Of a stretch of 64,000 nt of DNA, positions 56,317-64,000 are shown one piece after another. Below the pieces are notes generated by a model. That model was not told the origin of the DNA and did not search any database. It worked only from the letters and a program-made list of their open reading frames with translations. Positions within the stretch are counted from its first letter, which is position 1. Each line of letters opens with the position of its first letter. This DNA is from an uncultured Rhizobiaceae bacterium (GTDB lineage Bacteria; Pseudomonadota; Alphaproteobacteria; Rhizobiales; Rhizobiaceae): contig CATQIJ010000013.1 of the NCBI GenBank assembly GCA_958296345.1, positions 558,001 through 622,000 of the forward strand, given 5' to 3'. Both the position numbers and the translations under genes were made by a program.

Positions 56317-59016
56317 ATGTTGAACTCGATTGATAGTTTCAAATGTAAATCAACCATGACCGTTAACGGTAAGGAATTTACATATTACTCCCTCGCAAAA
56401 GCAGAAGAAAATGGCCTTACGGGTATTTCTAAACTGCCTTTCTCTTTGAAAGTACTTCTAGAGAACCTACTTCGTTTTGAAGATGGTCGCTCAGTTACTA
56501 AAGAAAATATTTCAGCGGTTGCTAATTGGCTGAACGCAAAAGGTTCCGCTGAAACCGAAATTGCTTACCGTCCTGCACGTGTTTTGATGCAAGACTTTAC
56601 GGGTGTTCCAGCTGTTGTTGATTTGGCCGCGATGCGTGATGCAACAAAGATCCTTGGCGGTGATACGGCTGCAATTAACCCGCAAGTTCCTTGCGATCTT
56701 GTAATTGACCACTCTGTGATGGTTGATTACTTCGCAAATGAAAAAGCTTTCACTATGAATGTTGACCGTGAATACGAGCGCAATGGTGAGCGCTATACAT
56801 TCCTTAAATGGGGGCAGGAAGCATTTGAAAATTTCCGCGTTGTTCCCCCAGGCACTGGTATTTGTCACCAGGTAAATCTTGAAAACTTGGCACAAACCGT
56901 TTGGACAAAAGAAATTGACGGTAAAACTGTTGCTTATCCTGATACGTTAGTGGGTACAGATTCGCACACAACGATGGTTAATGGCCTTTCTGTTCTTGGT
57001 TGGGGTGTTGGCGGTATTGAGGCTGAAGCTGCGATGCTTGGTCAACCAATTACAATGCTTGTTCCTGAAGTTATTGGTTTTGAACTAACAGGTTCTTTAA
57101 CAGATGGCACAACAGCAACAGATTTGGTTCTAACCGTTGTTGAAATGCTTCGTCAAAAAGGCGTTGTCGGAAAATTTGTTGAATTTTATGGTTCAGGCCT
57201 TTCAAATCTTTCTTTGGAAGATCAAGCAACAATCGCAAATATGGCTCCTGAATATGGCGCAACGTGCGGCTTCTTCCCAGTTGATGTTGATTCACTCAAA
57301 TATTTAAAAGCTACAGGCCGTGAAGTTGATCGTGTAGCGCTTGTTGAAGCTTATGCAAAAGAGCAGGGCATGTGGCGTGCAGATGATACGCCAGATCCAG
57401 TATTCTCTTCGACAATTTCATTGGCGATGGGCGATGTTGTTCCATCAATCTCTGGCCCTAAGCGTCCACAAGACCGCATAGCACTTGCTGGCGCTGATGT
57501 TGCATTCGCAGAAGCTGCTAAGACGATTAAGTTAGGTGACATTGCAAAAAAAGGCGATGAGAAGCGCTATGACGTAGAAGGTACAAACTATAAAATTGAT
57601 GACGGCGATGTTGCTATTGCTGCGATCACATCTTGTACAAATACTTCAAACCCATCTGTGATGATTGGTGCTGGCCTTTTGGCTCGTAATGCACGCGAAA
57701 AAGGCCTTGCGGTTAAGCCTTGGGTTAAAACCTCTCTTGCTCCTGGTTCGCAAATCGTGACGGATTACCTTGAAAAGGCAAATCTTCAAGATGATCTAGA
57801 TGCGATGGGCTTTAACCTAGTGGGTTACGGTTGTACGACTTGTATTGGTAACTCTGGCCCATTGCCTAAGCCAATTTCTAATGCGATTAATAACAATGAC
57901 GTACTGGCTACTTCGGTTCTTTCTGGCAACCGTAATTTTGAAGGCCGTGTTAGTCCTGATTGCCGCGCTAACTACTTAGCTTCGCCGCCATTGGTTGTTG
58001 CATACGCAATTGCTGGTTCAATGCACATCGACATTACAAAAGAAGCGCTTGGTCAAGACCAAGATGGCAATGACGTATTCTTAAAAGACATTTGGCCTTC
58101 AACGAAGGAAATTGCGGATCTTATTCGTACTTCTATCAATGAAGAAATGTTCCATACGCGTTATGGTACTGCTTTTACGGGTGATGCAGGCTGGCAGGAA
58201 ATTGAAGTTTCTGGCGGCGAGACATATAATTGGTCTGAAAATTCAACATACGTGCAAAATCCGCCGTATTTTGAAGGCATGACCATGGAGCCTGATGTAA
58301 TTGAAGATATTAGTTCTGCTCGTATTTTGGGTCTGTTTGCAGATTCAATTACTACGGATCATATTTCTCCTGCTGGTTCGTTTAAAGCGGATACGCCTGC
58401 TGGTGGTTATTTGACAGACCGCCAGGTTCGTCCAATCGACTTTAACTCATATGGTTCTCGCCGTGGCAACCATGAGATTATGATGCGTGGTACTTTTGCT
58501 AACATACGTATCAAAAACCAAATGTTGAACGATGTTGAAGGTGGTTTTTCTAAGCATTACCCATCTGGCGATCAAGCACCAATGTATGATGTTGCGATGC
58601 GCTATAAAGAAGAAGGCACACCGCTGGTTATCTTTGCTGGTAAAGAATACGGCACTGGTTCATCACGTGACTGGGCAGCTAAGGGTACGCGCCTTCTGGG
58701 TGTAAAAGCAGTTGTAACGGAAAGTTTTGAGCGTATTCACCGCTCTAACTTGATAGGTATGGGTGTTCTTCCGCTTGTATTCACAAACGGTGATTCATGG
58801 GAAGGTCTTGGAATGAAAGGCGATGAACAAGTTTCTATTGCTGGTCTTGCAGATCTGAAGCCGCGTCAAACACTAACTGCTGACATTACGTTTGCAGATG
58901 GATCGAAGAAATCAATCGAACTTCTTGTTCGTGTGGATACAGAAGATGAGCTTGATTATTATAAAGCAGGCGGCATTCTTCATTATGTATTGCGCAACCT
59001 AAATCGCTCTGCGTAA
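56317..59016 (+). CDS. acnA: Aconitate hydratase
   Basis: The 899-residue enzyme isomerises citrate to isocitrate. 4Fe-4S ligands appear in ITSCTNTSNP and GYGCTTCIGNSG, and KEYGTGSSRDWAAKG marks the swivelling domain. The ATG at 56317 (MLNSIDSFKCKSTM) gives normal length; the track start adds 22 residues. A terminator follows. It is divergent from the ccm cluster, as in other Hyphomicrobiales. Confidence 0.96.
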   Translation: MLNSIDSFKCKSTMTVNGKEFTYYSLAKAEENGLTGISKLPFSLKVLLENLLRFEDGRSVTKENISAVANWLNAKGSAETEIAYRPARVLMQDFTGVPAVVDLAAMRDATKILGGDTAAINPQVPCDLVIDHSVMVDYFANEKAFTMNVDREYERNGERYTFLKWGQEAFENFRVVPPGTGICHQVNLENLAQTVWTKEIDGKTVAYPDTLVGTDSHTTMVNGLSVLGWGVGGIEAEAAMLGQPITMLVPEVIGFELTGSLTDGTTATDLVLTVVEMLRQKGVVGKFVEFYGSGLSNLSLEDQATIANMAPEYGATCGFFPVDVDSLKYLKATGREVDRVALVEAYAKEQGMWRADDTPDPVFSSTISLAMGDVVPSISGPKRPQDRIALAGADVAFAEAAKTIKLGDIAKKGDEKRYDVEGTNYKIDDGDVAIAAITSCTNTSNPSVMIGAGLLARNAREKGLAVKPWVKTSLAPGSQIVTDYLEKANLQDDLDAMGFNLVGYGCTTCIGNSGPLPKPISNAINNNDVLATSVLSGNRNFEGRVSPDCRANYLASPPLVVAYAIAGSMHIDITKEALGQDQDGNDVFLKDIWPSTKEIADLIRTSINEEMFHTRYGTAFTGDAGWQEIEVSGGETYNWSENSTYVQNPPYFEGMTMEPDVIEDISSARILGLFADSITTDHISPAGSFKADTPAGGYLTDRQVRPIDFNSYGSRRGNHEIMMRGTFANIRIKNQMLNDVEGGFSKHYPSGDQAPMYDVAMRYKEEGTPLVIFAGKEYGTGSSRDWAAKGTRLLGVKAVVTESFERIHRSNLIGMGVLPLVFTNGDSWEGLGMKGDEQVSIAGLADLKPRQTLTADITFADGSKKSIELLVRVDTEDELDYYKAGGILHYVLRNLNRSA

Positions 59017-59040
59017 CGTTAAAGTTATTTAATCATTAGA

Positions 59041-59077
59041 AAAGCCGCGTTTTCATACGAATAAGCGGCTTTTTTGT
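59041..59077 (+). terminator. Intrinsic terminator of acnA
   Basis: AAAGCCGC and GCGGCTTT pair around a 16-base loop and are followed by a T-run (CTTTTTTG). It begins 25 bp after the acnA stop. Confidence 0.85.
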
Positions 59078-59211
59078 ATCAATTTGCATGATCAAGCTAG
59101 ATTTCACTGACTTGTGAGTCGCATTTGAGGAGTTTTTTCCATACAAAAACTCTAACGAAATTTATTATTCTGTGTGAAAAGAACTTTAGCAGAATTGATG
59201 GAGTATGTTTT

Positions 59212-59960
59212 TTGCGTAAATTATTGCTATCCATGATGTTTACTACGACAGCATTTAGTGCAGGGATTTCGCATTTGAATGCTGCTGAAATTACCACCCA
59301 AAGGGCGTTGTTGAGTCGTTCACAAGCCAAGGGTGCTATTCCTGCCCACCTGCAGACAAGCTTATGGGCGAGTTTGCAAAAGGCGCTGAGCTTTTGGCTT
59401 TATCTTGGCACGTTGATTATTGGGATTATCTTGGTTGGAAAGATATTTTTGCCTCGCAAGCAAACACGAAACGTCAGTATGATTATGCTAGGGCATTGAA
59501 AGAACGTCAGGTTTATACACCTCAAGCCGTAATTAATGGTAGAGTACATGCCGTTGGATCAAATAAAGACGATATTGAGGGAAATTTACTGAAATTTGCT
59601 ACGAGCAATCGAGGTATGATTGTTCCAATCGACGCTAAAACGACCAGTGAAAGCATAAAAATTAACATTGCCAATAGCCTAGAGGCCGCTGATGCAACGC
59701 TTTACATGGTTTTTTTCAATAAAGAGCAAAGAGTAGAAATCATACGAGGCGAGGACGGCGGTAAAACGCTTTCATATCATAATGTTGTTCATGATATTCA
59801 GGCGCTTGGTATGGTCAAAGCGAATGGATTAGAAATGGAATTCCCTGTTGCAGAAATGAAACGCCAGGGTTTTGATGGGTGTGCTTTGATTTTGCAAAAG
59901 ACTGACACAGCAGGAAACCCATCTGCCATTATTGGCGCGACCATTATTACTGATTTATAA
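59212..59960 (+). CDS. DUF1223 thioredoxin-like secreted protein, one frameshift
   Basis: A TTG at 59212, preceded by GGAG, gives RKLLLSMMFTTTAFSAGISH, a signal peptide cut near LNA. After AAEITT, one base is missing at the CCC run 59297-59299; the next frame reads KGVVESFTSQGCYSCPPADK, with a CxxC typical of DUF1223, and continues as ORF 59364-59960 (SWHVDYWDYLGWKDIFAS, YTPQAVINGR). The restored protein is about 249 residues, the normal length. It is exported and likely redox-active, function unknown. The break lies in a short homopolymer and could be a sequence error. Confidence 0.8.
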
Positions 59961-59982
59961 ATTTACTAGCTTATTTTAAAGC

Positions 59983-60165
59983 AAAAAAAGACCGACTTAC
60001 TATTTACTAGATGTCGGTCGCTTAGGTATGGGGATTTTGGGTTGTTGTATCTCAGTGTGGTCCAGTTTAATGACGTCCGGGGGCTGGGGGGCTGAAAACC
60101 GGTGGGTCTTCAAACTGGACCGTCTGAGGCAACAACTTAAATTTGCTTTCAAATCTAGGTGATAT
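59983..60165 (-). ncRNA. Candidate structured ncRNA (possibly 6S RNA)
   Basis: On the minus strand GTTGTTG-CTCAG-GGTCCAGTTT pairs with AAACTGGACC-CTGAG-CAACAAC across an internal region GAAGACCCACCGG...CCCGGACGTC, giving a long irregular hairpin. It is followed by a classic terminator, GACCGAC/GTCGGTC (59990-60019) with a T7 run at 59983-59989. The unit is about 180 nt, the right size for 6S RNA, and sits between DUF1223 and DUF2794 genes. ORF 60000-60236 in the same place is unconvincing. The 5' end is approximate; the identity as 6S is a guess. Confidence 0.6.
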
Positions 60166-60313
60166 CTAGGAGAGATTTTGGCAAGAATGTGGTATTTTTT
60201 AAATACATTATTGGCAGTATCAATTAATGAGACCAAAAATCCCAGCTATAATCACTTTTTGCTAAACACGATTATTGCTTGCAAACAATCATATTCAGTT
60301 TCATGATTGCCAT

Positions 60314-60667
60314 ATGACAATTGAGAATAACATAGTTTCACTTAAATCCTCTAAGCCGCAAAAACCTATTGAGATGGTTTCTTTTAATCGTCGCGATATA
60401 GATGCGCTTATGCAGTTTTATAGTAAACGGGTTGGAACAGGCGAATGGCGAGATTATGCAATGGATATGCTTAAGGATCGTGCCGTATTTTCGGTTTTTG
60501 CCCGAGCAAGTGAAGTGCCTATCTATACAGTTCACAAGACACCAAAGCTTGCAAATCGACAAGGTGAGTGGTCTTTGCTGAATGCCAATGGTCTTATTTT
60601 GAAGCGAGGCCGTGATCTAAAGCAAGTTTTAAAAGTTCTTGATAAGAAGCCCAAACTTATTTCTTAA
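60314..60667 (+). CDS. DUF2794 family protein
   Basis: The 117-residue protein (ATG at 60314, MTIENNIVSL) contains EMVSFNRRDIDALMQFYSKR and TVHKTPKLANRQGEWSLLN, matching DUF2794, a family conserved in Hyphomicrobiales with unknown function. No signal peptide or membrane helix; the many basic residues may indicate nucleic-acid binding but that is a guess. The track starts 13 codons earlier at TTG. Confidence 0.85.
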   Translation: MTIENNIVSLKSSKPQKPIEMVSFNRRDIDALMQFYSKRVGTGEWRDYAMDMLKDRAVFSVFARASEVPIYTVHKTPKLANRQGEWSLLNANGLILKRGRDLKQVLKVLDKKPKLIS

Positions 60668-60692
60668 TAGTTGCCTAGAATGTCTTTGGCAT

Positions 60693-60722
60693 AAAAAAAA
60701 CGGCGCCCTGTTGGACGCCGTT
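60693..60722 (-). terminator. Terminator between DUF2794 and the BI-1 gene
   Basis: AACGGCG and CGCCGTT pair around a 10-base loop. On the minus strand it is followed by a T8 run, so it ends the Bax inhibitor-1 gene; on the plus strand the tail CTTAAATTTT is weaker but may serve DUF2794. Confidence 0.85.
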
Positions 60723-60748
60723 CTTAAATTTTAAAATAGGCTTAGAAC

Positions 60749-61480
60749 TTAGTCATCGCCGCCCATGATACCCAAAATGTTGAGTACGTGGATGAACATT
60801 GAGATAAAGCTTCCGTATAAAATGAATGCACCGAAGATTGGCTTACGGCTAGCAACGCTTGAATGGTCATTTTCGCTATACATATTTTTGACTGTTTGAG
60901 TTTCCCAAGCAGTAATTGCCGAAATTAACAGCACATATGCACATGAGATAATCAGGCTAAACATTGTGCTAGCAAGGAAGTAGTTCACGACCATTGCAAT
61001 CAAGACGCCAATCATTACCATAGCAGCAAATTGACCAATTCCTGAAAGGTTTTTCTTGGTTGTGTAACCTAGAACACTCATGGAGCCGAAAAGCAGAGAC
61101 GTGATACCAAAAGCTTGAATTAGAAGTTCTGGGCGAATGTTTAGGTAAGCATAGATCATTGGTGCGATTGCTACGCCCCAAAGTGCTGCATAGCCCCAGA
61201 AGGCTACATGAGCCATTGTTGTGCTTCTTGCGTTCATGATCATGCTCGGGCCAAACATGCTGGCACCGATAAGAAGAACGAAGAATAACCACGGCACTCC
61301 AGCAACAAAGCTTAAGAATGCAGGGCTGCTCATAGTTGCGAATGTGACAATTGCTGTTCCAGCAATGCCAAGTGACATGTAGTTATAAACACCCAGCATG
61401 TAAGAACGCAGGCCAGCATCGTATTCAACGCCAGCGCGACCTGTTGCTTGGTCCATTTGATTTTGTCTAAAGTCAGCCAT
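60749..61480 (-). CDS. Bax inhibitor-1/YccA family membrane protein
   Basis: The 243-residue protein has seven hydrophobic helices and ends with NILGIMGGDD, matching the BI-1/YbhL family, including FLASTMFSLIISCAYVLLIS and the acidic C-terminus. Members are pH-sensitive calcium leak channels in some bacteria. The first 25 residues (MADFRQNQMDQATGRAGVEY) are hydrophilic. It is a single gene with its own terminator; the leader 61481-61620 includes GACTTTTAGGAG as ribosome site. Confidence 0.92.
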   Translation of the reverse strand: MADFRQNQMDQATGRAGVEYDAGLRSYMLGVYNYMSLGIAGTAIVTFATMSSPAFLSFVAGVPWLFFVLLIGASMFGPSMIMNARSTTMAHVAFWGYAALWGVAIAPMIYAYLNIRPELLIQAFGITSLLFGSMSVLGYTTKKNLSGIGQFAAMVMIGVLIAMVVNYFLASTMFSLIISCAYVLLISAITAWETQTVKNMYSENDHSSVASRKPIFGAFILYGSFISMFIHVLNILGIMGGDD

Positions 61481-61620
61481 TAAATTTTCTCCTAAAAGTC
61501 TGACGAAATTTATCCCCTCGGATATGTACCGTAATATGAGTATTAATTGTGACGTTCACAAGACCTAATCTTGCTTTAAAGTGTCAAAAAAGCATAAATC
61601 TTGAGTTATATAGTTAAGTT

Positions 61621-64000
61621 TTATAGTTCTCGAAGGATGGGAGCTGCTTTTTGACCTAAAATTCGCCAAGTTCCGATTAAACCTAGAACAATTGTAAAGC
61701 CCAGGGCTGCAAGAATAGTTCCTGCTGCAACACCAGGTAGTATTACGAACTGGAACTTCATGATTACTGAAATAACAAACCATGCAGCTAGGCTACCTGC
61801 AAGAATAGCAAATATTGCTGTCGCAAGACCTAAAAGAGCGTATTCTAAAACCAGCATTTTAATTAGAGTTGGCCTTGTGGCGCCAAGAGTTTTTAGAACT
61901 ACAGCATCATGGACGCGCTCTCTATTGCCCGCAGCTAATGCGCCTGAAAGCACTAGAATTGAAGAGATAAGCGCAATTGAAGCAGCCGCCCTGATGGCAG
62001 TTGAAAGTTGGCTTATCAATGTGTTGACGGTTGTCAAAACATCTCGAATGCGCACTGCTGTTACAGCTGGATATTCTTTTGATAGGCGTTTTAGTAGTTT
62101 ACCATCAAATCCTTCTTCAATCTGGCCGCCTGAAGTAAGTGTTGAAAGATAAGAATGAGGTGCGCCGGCGAATGTATTGGGTGAGAAGACAAAGACAAAA
62201 TTAATTCCCAAAGTTTCCCATTGAACATCACGAAAGTTTGCGACTTCGGCTGAAATATTGCGCCCTAAAACGTTGACCGTAATACTATCGCCAATTGATA
62301 GGTTTAATTCACCAGCTTCTTCTCGTGCCACAGATACAAGAGGTTTCCCAGTGTAGTCTTCTGGCCACCATTTACCTTTTGATAGTGTCGAGTTTTCTGG
62401 AGTGCGTTTTGCATAAGTAATCCCACGATCCCCATTGAGCACCCATGCACCACTAGGTGCTACAGGGTAATTTTCTGCATCAATCCCGCGTAAAGAAATT
62501 ATGCGTCCGCGTAACATTGGAACAGCAATTGTTTTTCCGTTGGGCGAAATTTCTGCCAAGGTTGAGCGGAATGCATCAATTTCATTATTTTGTATATCAA
62601 CAAAGAAAAAATCAGGTGCGTCTTTTGGAATATTATTTGAAATCTGACTTCTTAAATTTCCATCGATACTTGCTAGCGCTACAAGAAGTGCCAATCCAAG
62701 ACCCAAAGATAAAATAATGGATGATGTTAGTGAGCCTGGGCGGTGTATGTTAGCAATAGCCATTCGCAATGCTGGTGATTTAGAGGAAGGTGATTTTTTG
62801 GCAATAAATTGAATGAGAATTGATACAGCTTGCAAAAGCAAAAATGAGCAGGCAATAGCGCCCGTAAATACAATTGCGATGTAACGGCTTTGAGAGAAGT
62901 AAACTGCAAATCCGACAAGAGCGGCTATACAAATTAACAATACTAAGATGTAGCTTAGTCTTGGAAATTTGCGTTTCTGCCCATAACTACTTGCGCGAAA
63001 TAGGTCTGTTGGTTGAATGTCTCTTGAAAGTGCTAAAGGCCAAATTGCAAAAATAAGCGCTGTTAAAAACCCATATAAAATTCCAGGTAAAAGCGCTACT
63101 GGGAAAAATAATGCGCCACTAGAAATGGGCAGAATATCACCCATAAAATATCTTGCTAGATAAGGCATAGCCATGCCCAGCAAAAGGCCGATGAAAATTC
63201 CAATGGTTGCCATAATCAGGATTTGAATAAGGTATAATTGGAATACAAATGCACCAGGTGCGCCTAAGCTTTTGAGTGTGGCGATTACTGAGCGTTTGGT
63301 TTCAAGATAAGCCCGGGTGGCATTGGCAACGCCTACACCGCCAACAATGAGCGAGGTTAATCCAACTAGGGTTAAGAATTCAGTGAACCGTTGAATACTT
63401 CTAGATAAAGCTGGCGCTGCATTTTTTTGCGACCTTATGCGCCAGCCAACATCTGGAAAGCTTTTGTTTGCTTCTTCAATGATATTTTCAAGATTTGAAA
63501 TTGAAGGGTCATTTAATTTAACGCGATAGTGATATCGTAGAAGTGAGCCTGGCTGAATAAGCCCTGTGCGCTCCATACCTTCTAGGGATATAAGTGTTTT
63601 TGGCCCAAAGCCGATGTTTAAACCAAGCTTGTCAGGCTCATTTACGATCAAATCTTTAATCACAAAAAGCGCTGAGCCAATTTCCAGTGTCTCGCCTCGT
63701 TTAACACCCAGGCGTTCCATTAATAAGGGTTCAACTAGGATTTCATTGTCTTTAAGCTTTTCGGGTGCCGTATTTTCTAATGTGAAGTCCCCATAAAGTG
63801 GGTAAGCATTATCTATCGCTTTTAGTTCTACAAGCGTTTGTTCTTCTGCCGCTTTATTTCTCGTCATTGCACGCATGGTGATGATTTTACTTATTTCACC
63901 TTTTGGGGCTAGAAACTCTAGTTGAGCTTGGTTGATTTCTCGCTGAACAAGAGAAAACGAAAGATCCCCACCAAGGATTGCTTGGCTTTCAGATGCTATG
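61621..64000 (-). CDS. FtsX-like ABC transporter permease (YbbP-like), N-terminus off the window
   Basis: The track ORF begins at an internal ATG, but the frame is open to the right edge (SQAILGGDLSFSLVQREINQ precedes it), so the gene continues outside. About 793 residues are visible, with large periplasmic domains alternating with FtsX-type membrane segments (LTSLIVGGVGVANATRAYLE, LKTLGATRPTLIKMLVLEYA, typical of MacB/FtsX permeases). It resembles YbbP/COG3127, whose ATPase partner YbbA is often adjacent; that would lie beyond the window. Transport substrate is unknown. Confidence 0.88.
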   Translation of the reverse strand, partial: IASESQAILGGDLSFSLVQREINQAQLEFLAPKGEISKIITMRAMTRNKAAEEQTLVELKAIDNAYPLYGDFTLENTAPEKLKDNEILVEPLLMERLGVKRGETLEIGSALFVIKDLIVNEPDKLGLNIGFGPKTLISLEGMERTGLIQPGSLLRYHYRVKLNDPSISNLENIIEEANKSFPDVGWRIRSQKNAAPALSRSIQRFTEFLTLVGLTSLIVGGVGVANATRAYLETKRSVIATLKSLGAPGAFVFQLYLIQILIMATIGIFIGLLLGMAMPYLARYFMGDILPISSGALFFPVALLPGILYGFLTALIFAIWPLALSRDIQPTDLFRASSYGQKRKFPRLSYILVLLICIAALVGFAVYFSQSRYIAIVFTGAIACSFLLLQAVSILIQFIAKKSPSSKSPALRMAIANIHRPGSLTSSIILSLGLGLALLVALASIDGNLRSQISNNIPKDAPDFFFVDIQNNEIDAFRSTLAEISPNGKTIAVPMLRGRIISLRGIDAENYPVAPSGAWVLNGDRGITYAKRTPENSTLSKGKWWPEDYTGKPLVSVAREEAGELNLSIGDSITVNVLGRNISAEVANFRDVQWETLGINFVFVFSPNTFAGAPHSYLSTLTSGGQIEEGFDGKLLKRLSKEYPAVTAVRIRDVLTTVNTLISQLSTAIRAAASIALISSILVLSGALAAGNRERVHDAVVLKTLGATRPTLIKMLVLEYALLGLATAIFAILAGSLAAWFVISVIMKFQFVILPGVAAGTILAALGFTIVLGLIGTWRILGQKAAPILREL

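Noticed and set aside
60000-60236. ORF of 78 aa on the minus strand
   Set aside because: It lies exactly across a long RNA hairpin and its terminator, and the peptide looks random.

Overview
The window reads as a chromosomal segment of a low-GC alphaproteobacterium, most likely of the order Hyphomicrobiales (Rhizobiales). Pointers are an Omp19/AprI-Inh type lipoprotein, the neighbourhood acnA-ccmABCD-ccmG with DUF1223 and DUF2794 genes beside it, the ffh-chorismate mutase-rpsP-rimM-trmD-rplS-leuC series, and palindromic intergenic elements resembling those of rhizobia. I cannot name a genus from sequence alone.

Layout. 0-2.3 kb: a partial LON-domain protein, a thioredoxin/TPR co-chaperone, a prolyl-tRNA editing protein and tRNA-Gly(GCC). 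2.3-6.6 kb: a decayed island beside that tRNA, with a truncated integrase, a gene with a repeat-rich N-terminus and an in-frame TAA, a 5'-truncated EEP-nuclease gene, a secreted-protein gene with a frameshift and an in-frame TGA, and a membrane-protein gene split by a perfect 16-bp tandem duplication. 6.6-10.8 kb: a SitABCD-type metal ABC importer with paired operator-like palindromes, and cytochrome b561. 11-18.3 kb: leuD and leuB around an M23 peptidase gene, small conserved genes, and an animal-type heme peroxidase. 18.4-27.9 kb: TCA genes mdh, sucA, sucB and lpd (sucCD absent), zapE and the Omp19-like lipoprotein. 28-31.7 kb: a TRAP transporter (dctPQM) and a secreted protein. 31.7-37 kb: TerB-like, DUF302 and His-rich proteins, then sdhCDAB. 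37-39.8 kb: a broken membrane gene, a GC-rich palindromic block, an intergenic repeat and an AEC permease. 39.8-46 kb: leuC and the translation/SRP genes. 46.4-52.2 kb: an MBL hydrolase, dapF, mtaB, ftsY and yciB. 52.3-59 kb: a hypothetical gene, a broken NUDIX gene, the ccm cluster and acnA. 59-64 kb: DUF1223, a candidate structured ncRNA, DUF2794, a Bax inhibitor-1 protein and a partial FtsX-type permease.

The genes form a housekeeping core: TCA cycle (mdh, sucAB, lpd, sdh, acnA), leucine synthesis (leuBCD), cytochrome c maturation (ccm), SRP targeting (ffh, ftsY) and ribosome/tRNA modification (rpsP, rplS, rimM, trmD, mtaB).

Two themes stand out. First, single-base indels, mostly at homopolymers, cluster at about 31.3-34.7 kb. 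They break sdhA, sdhB and several neighbours while the protein stays recognisable across frames, so I annotate the reconstructed genes and suspect sequence error. Second, structured repeats lie between genes: three 39-bp hairpin units between sucA and sucB and two 60-bp hairpin units upstream of ffh, both with compensatory stem changes; perfect hairpins after mdh and dctP; and a hairpin that hides a ribosome binding site. I found no CRISPR array, rRNA or intact insertion sequence.
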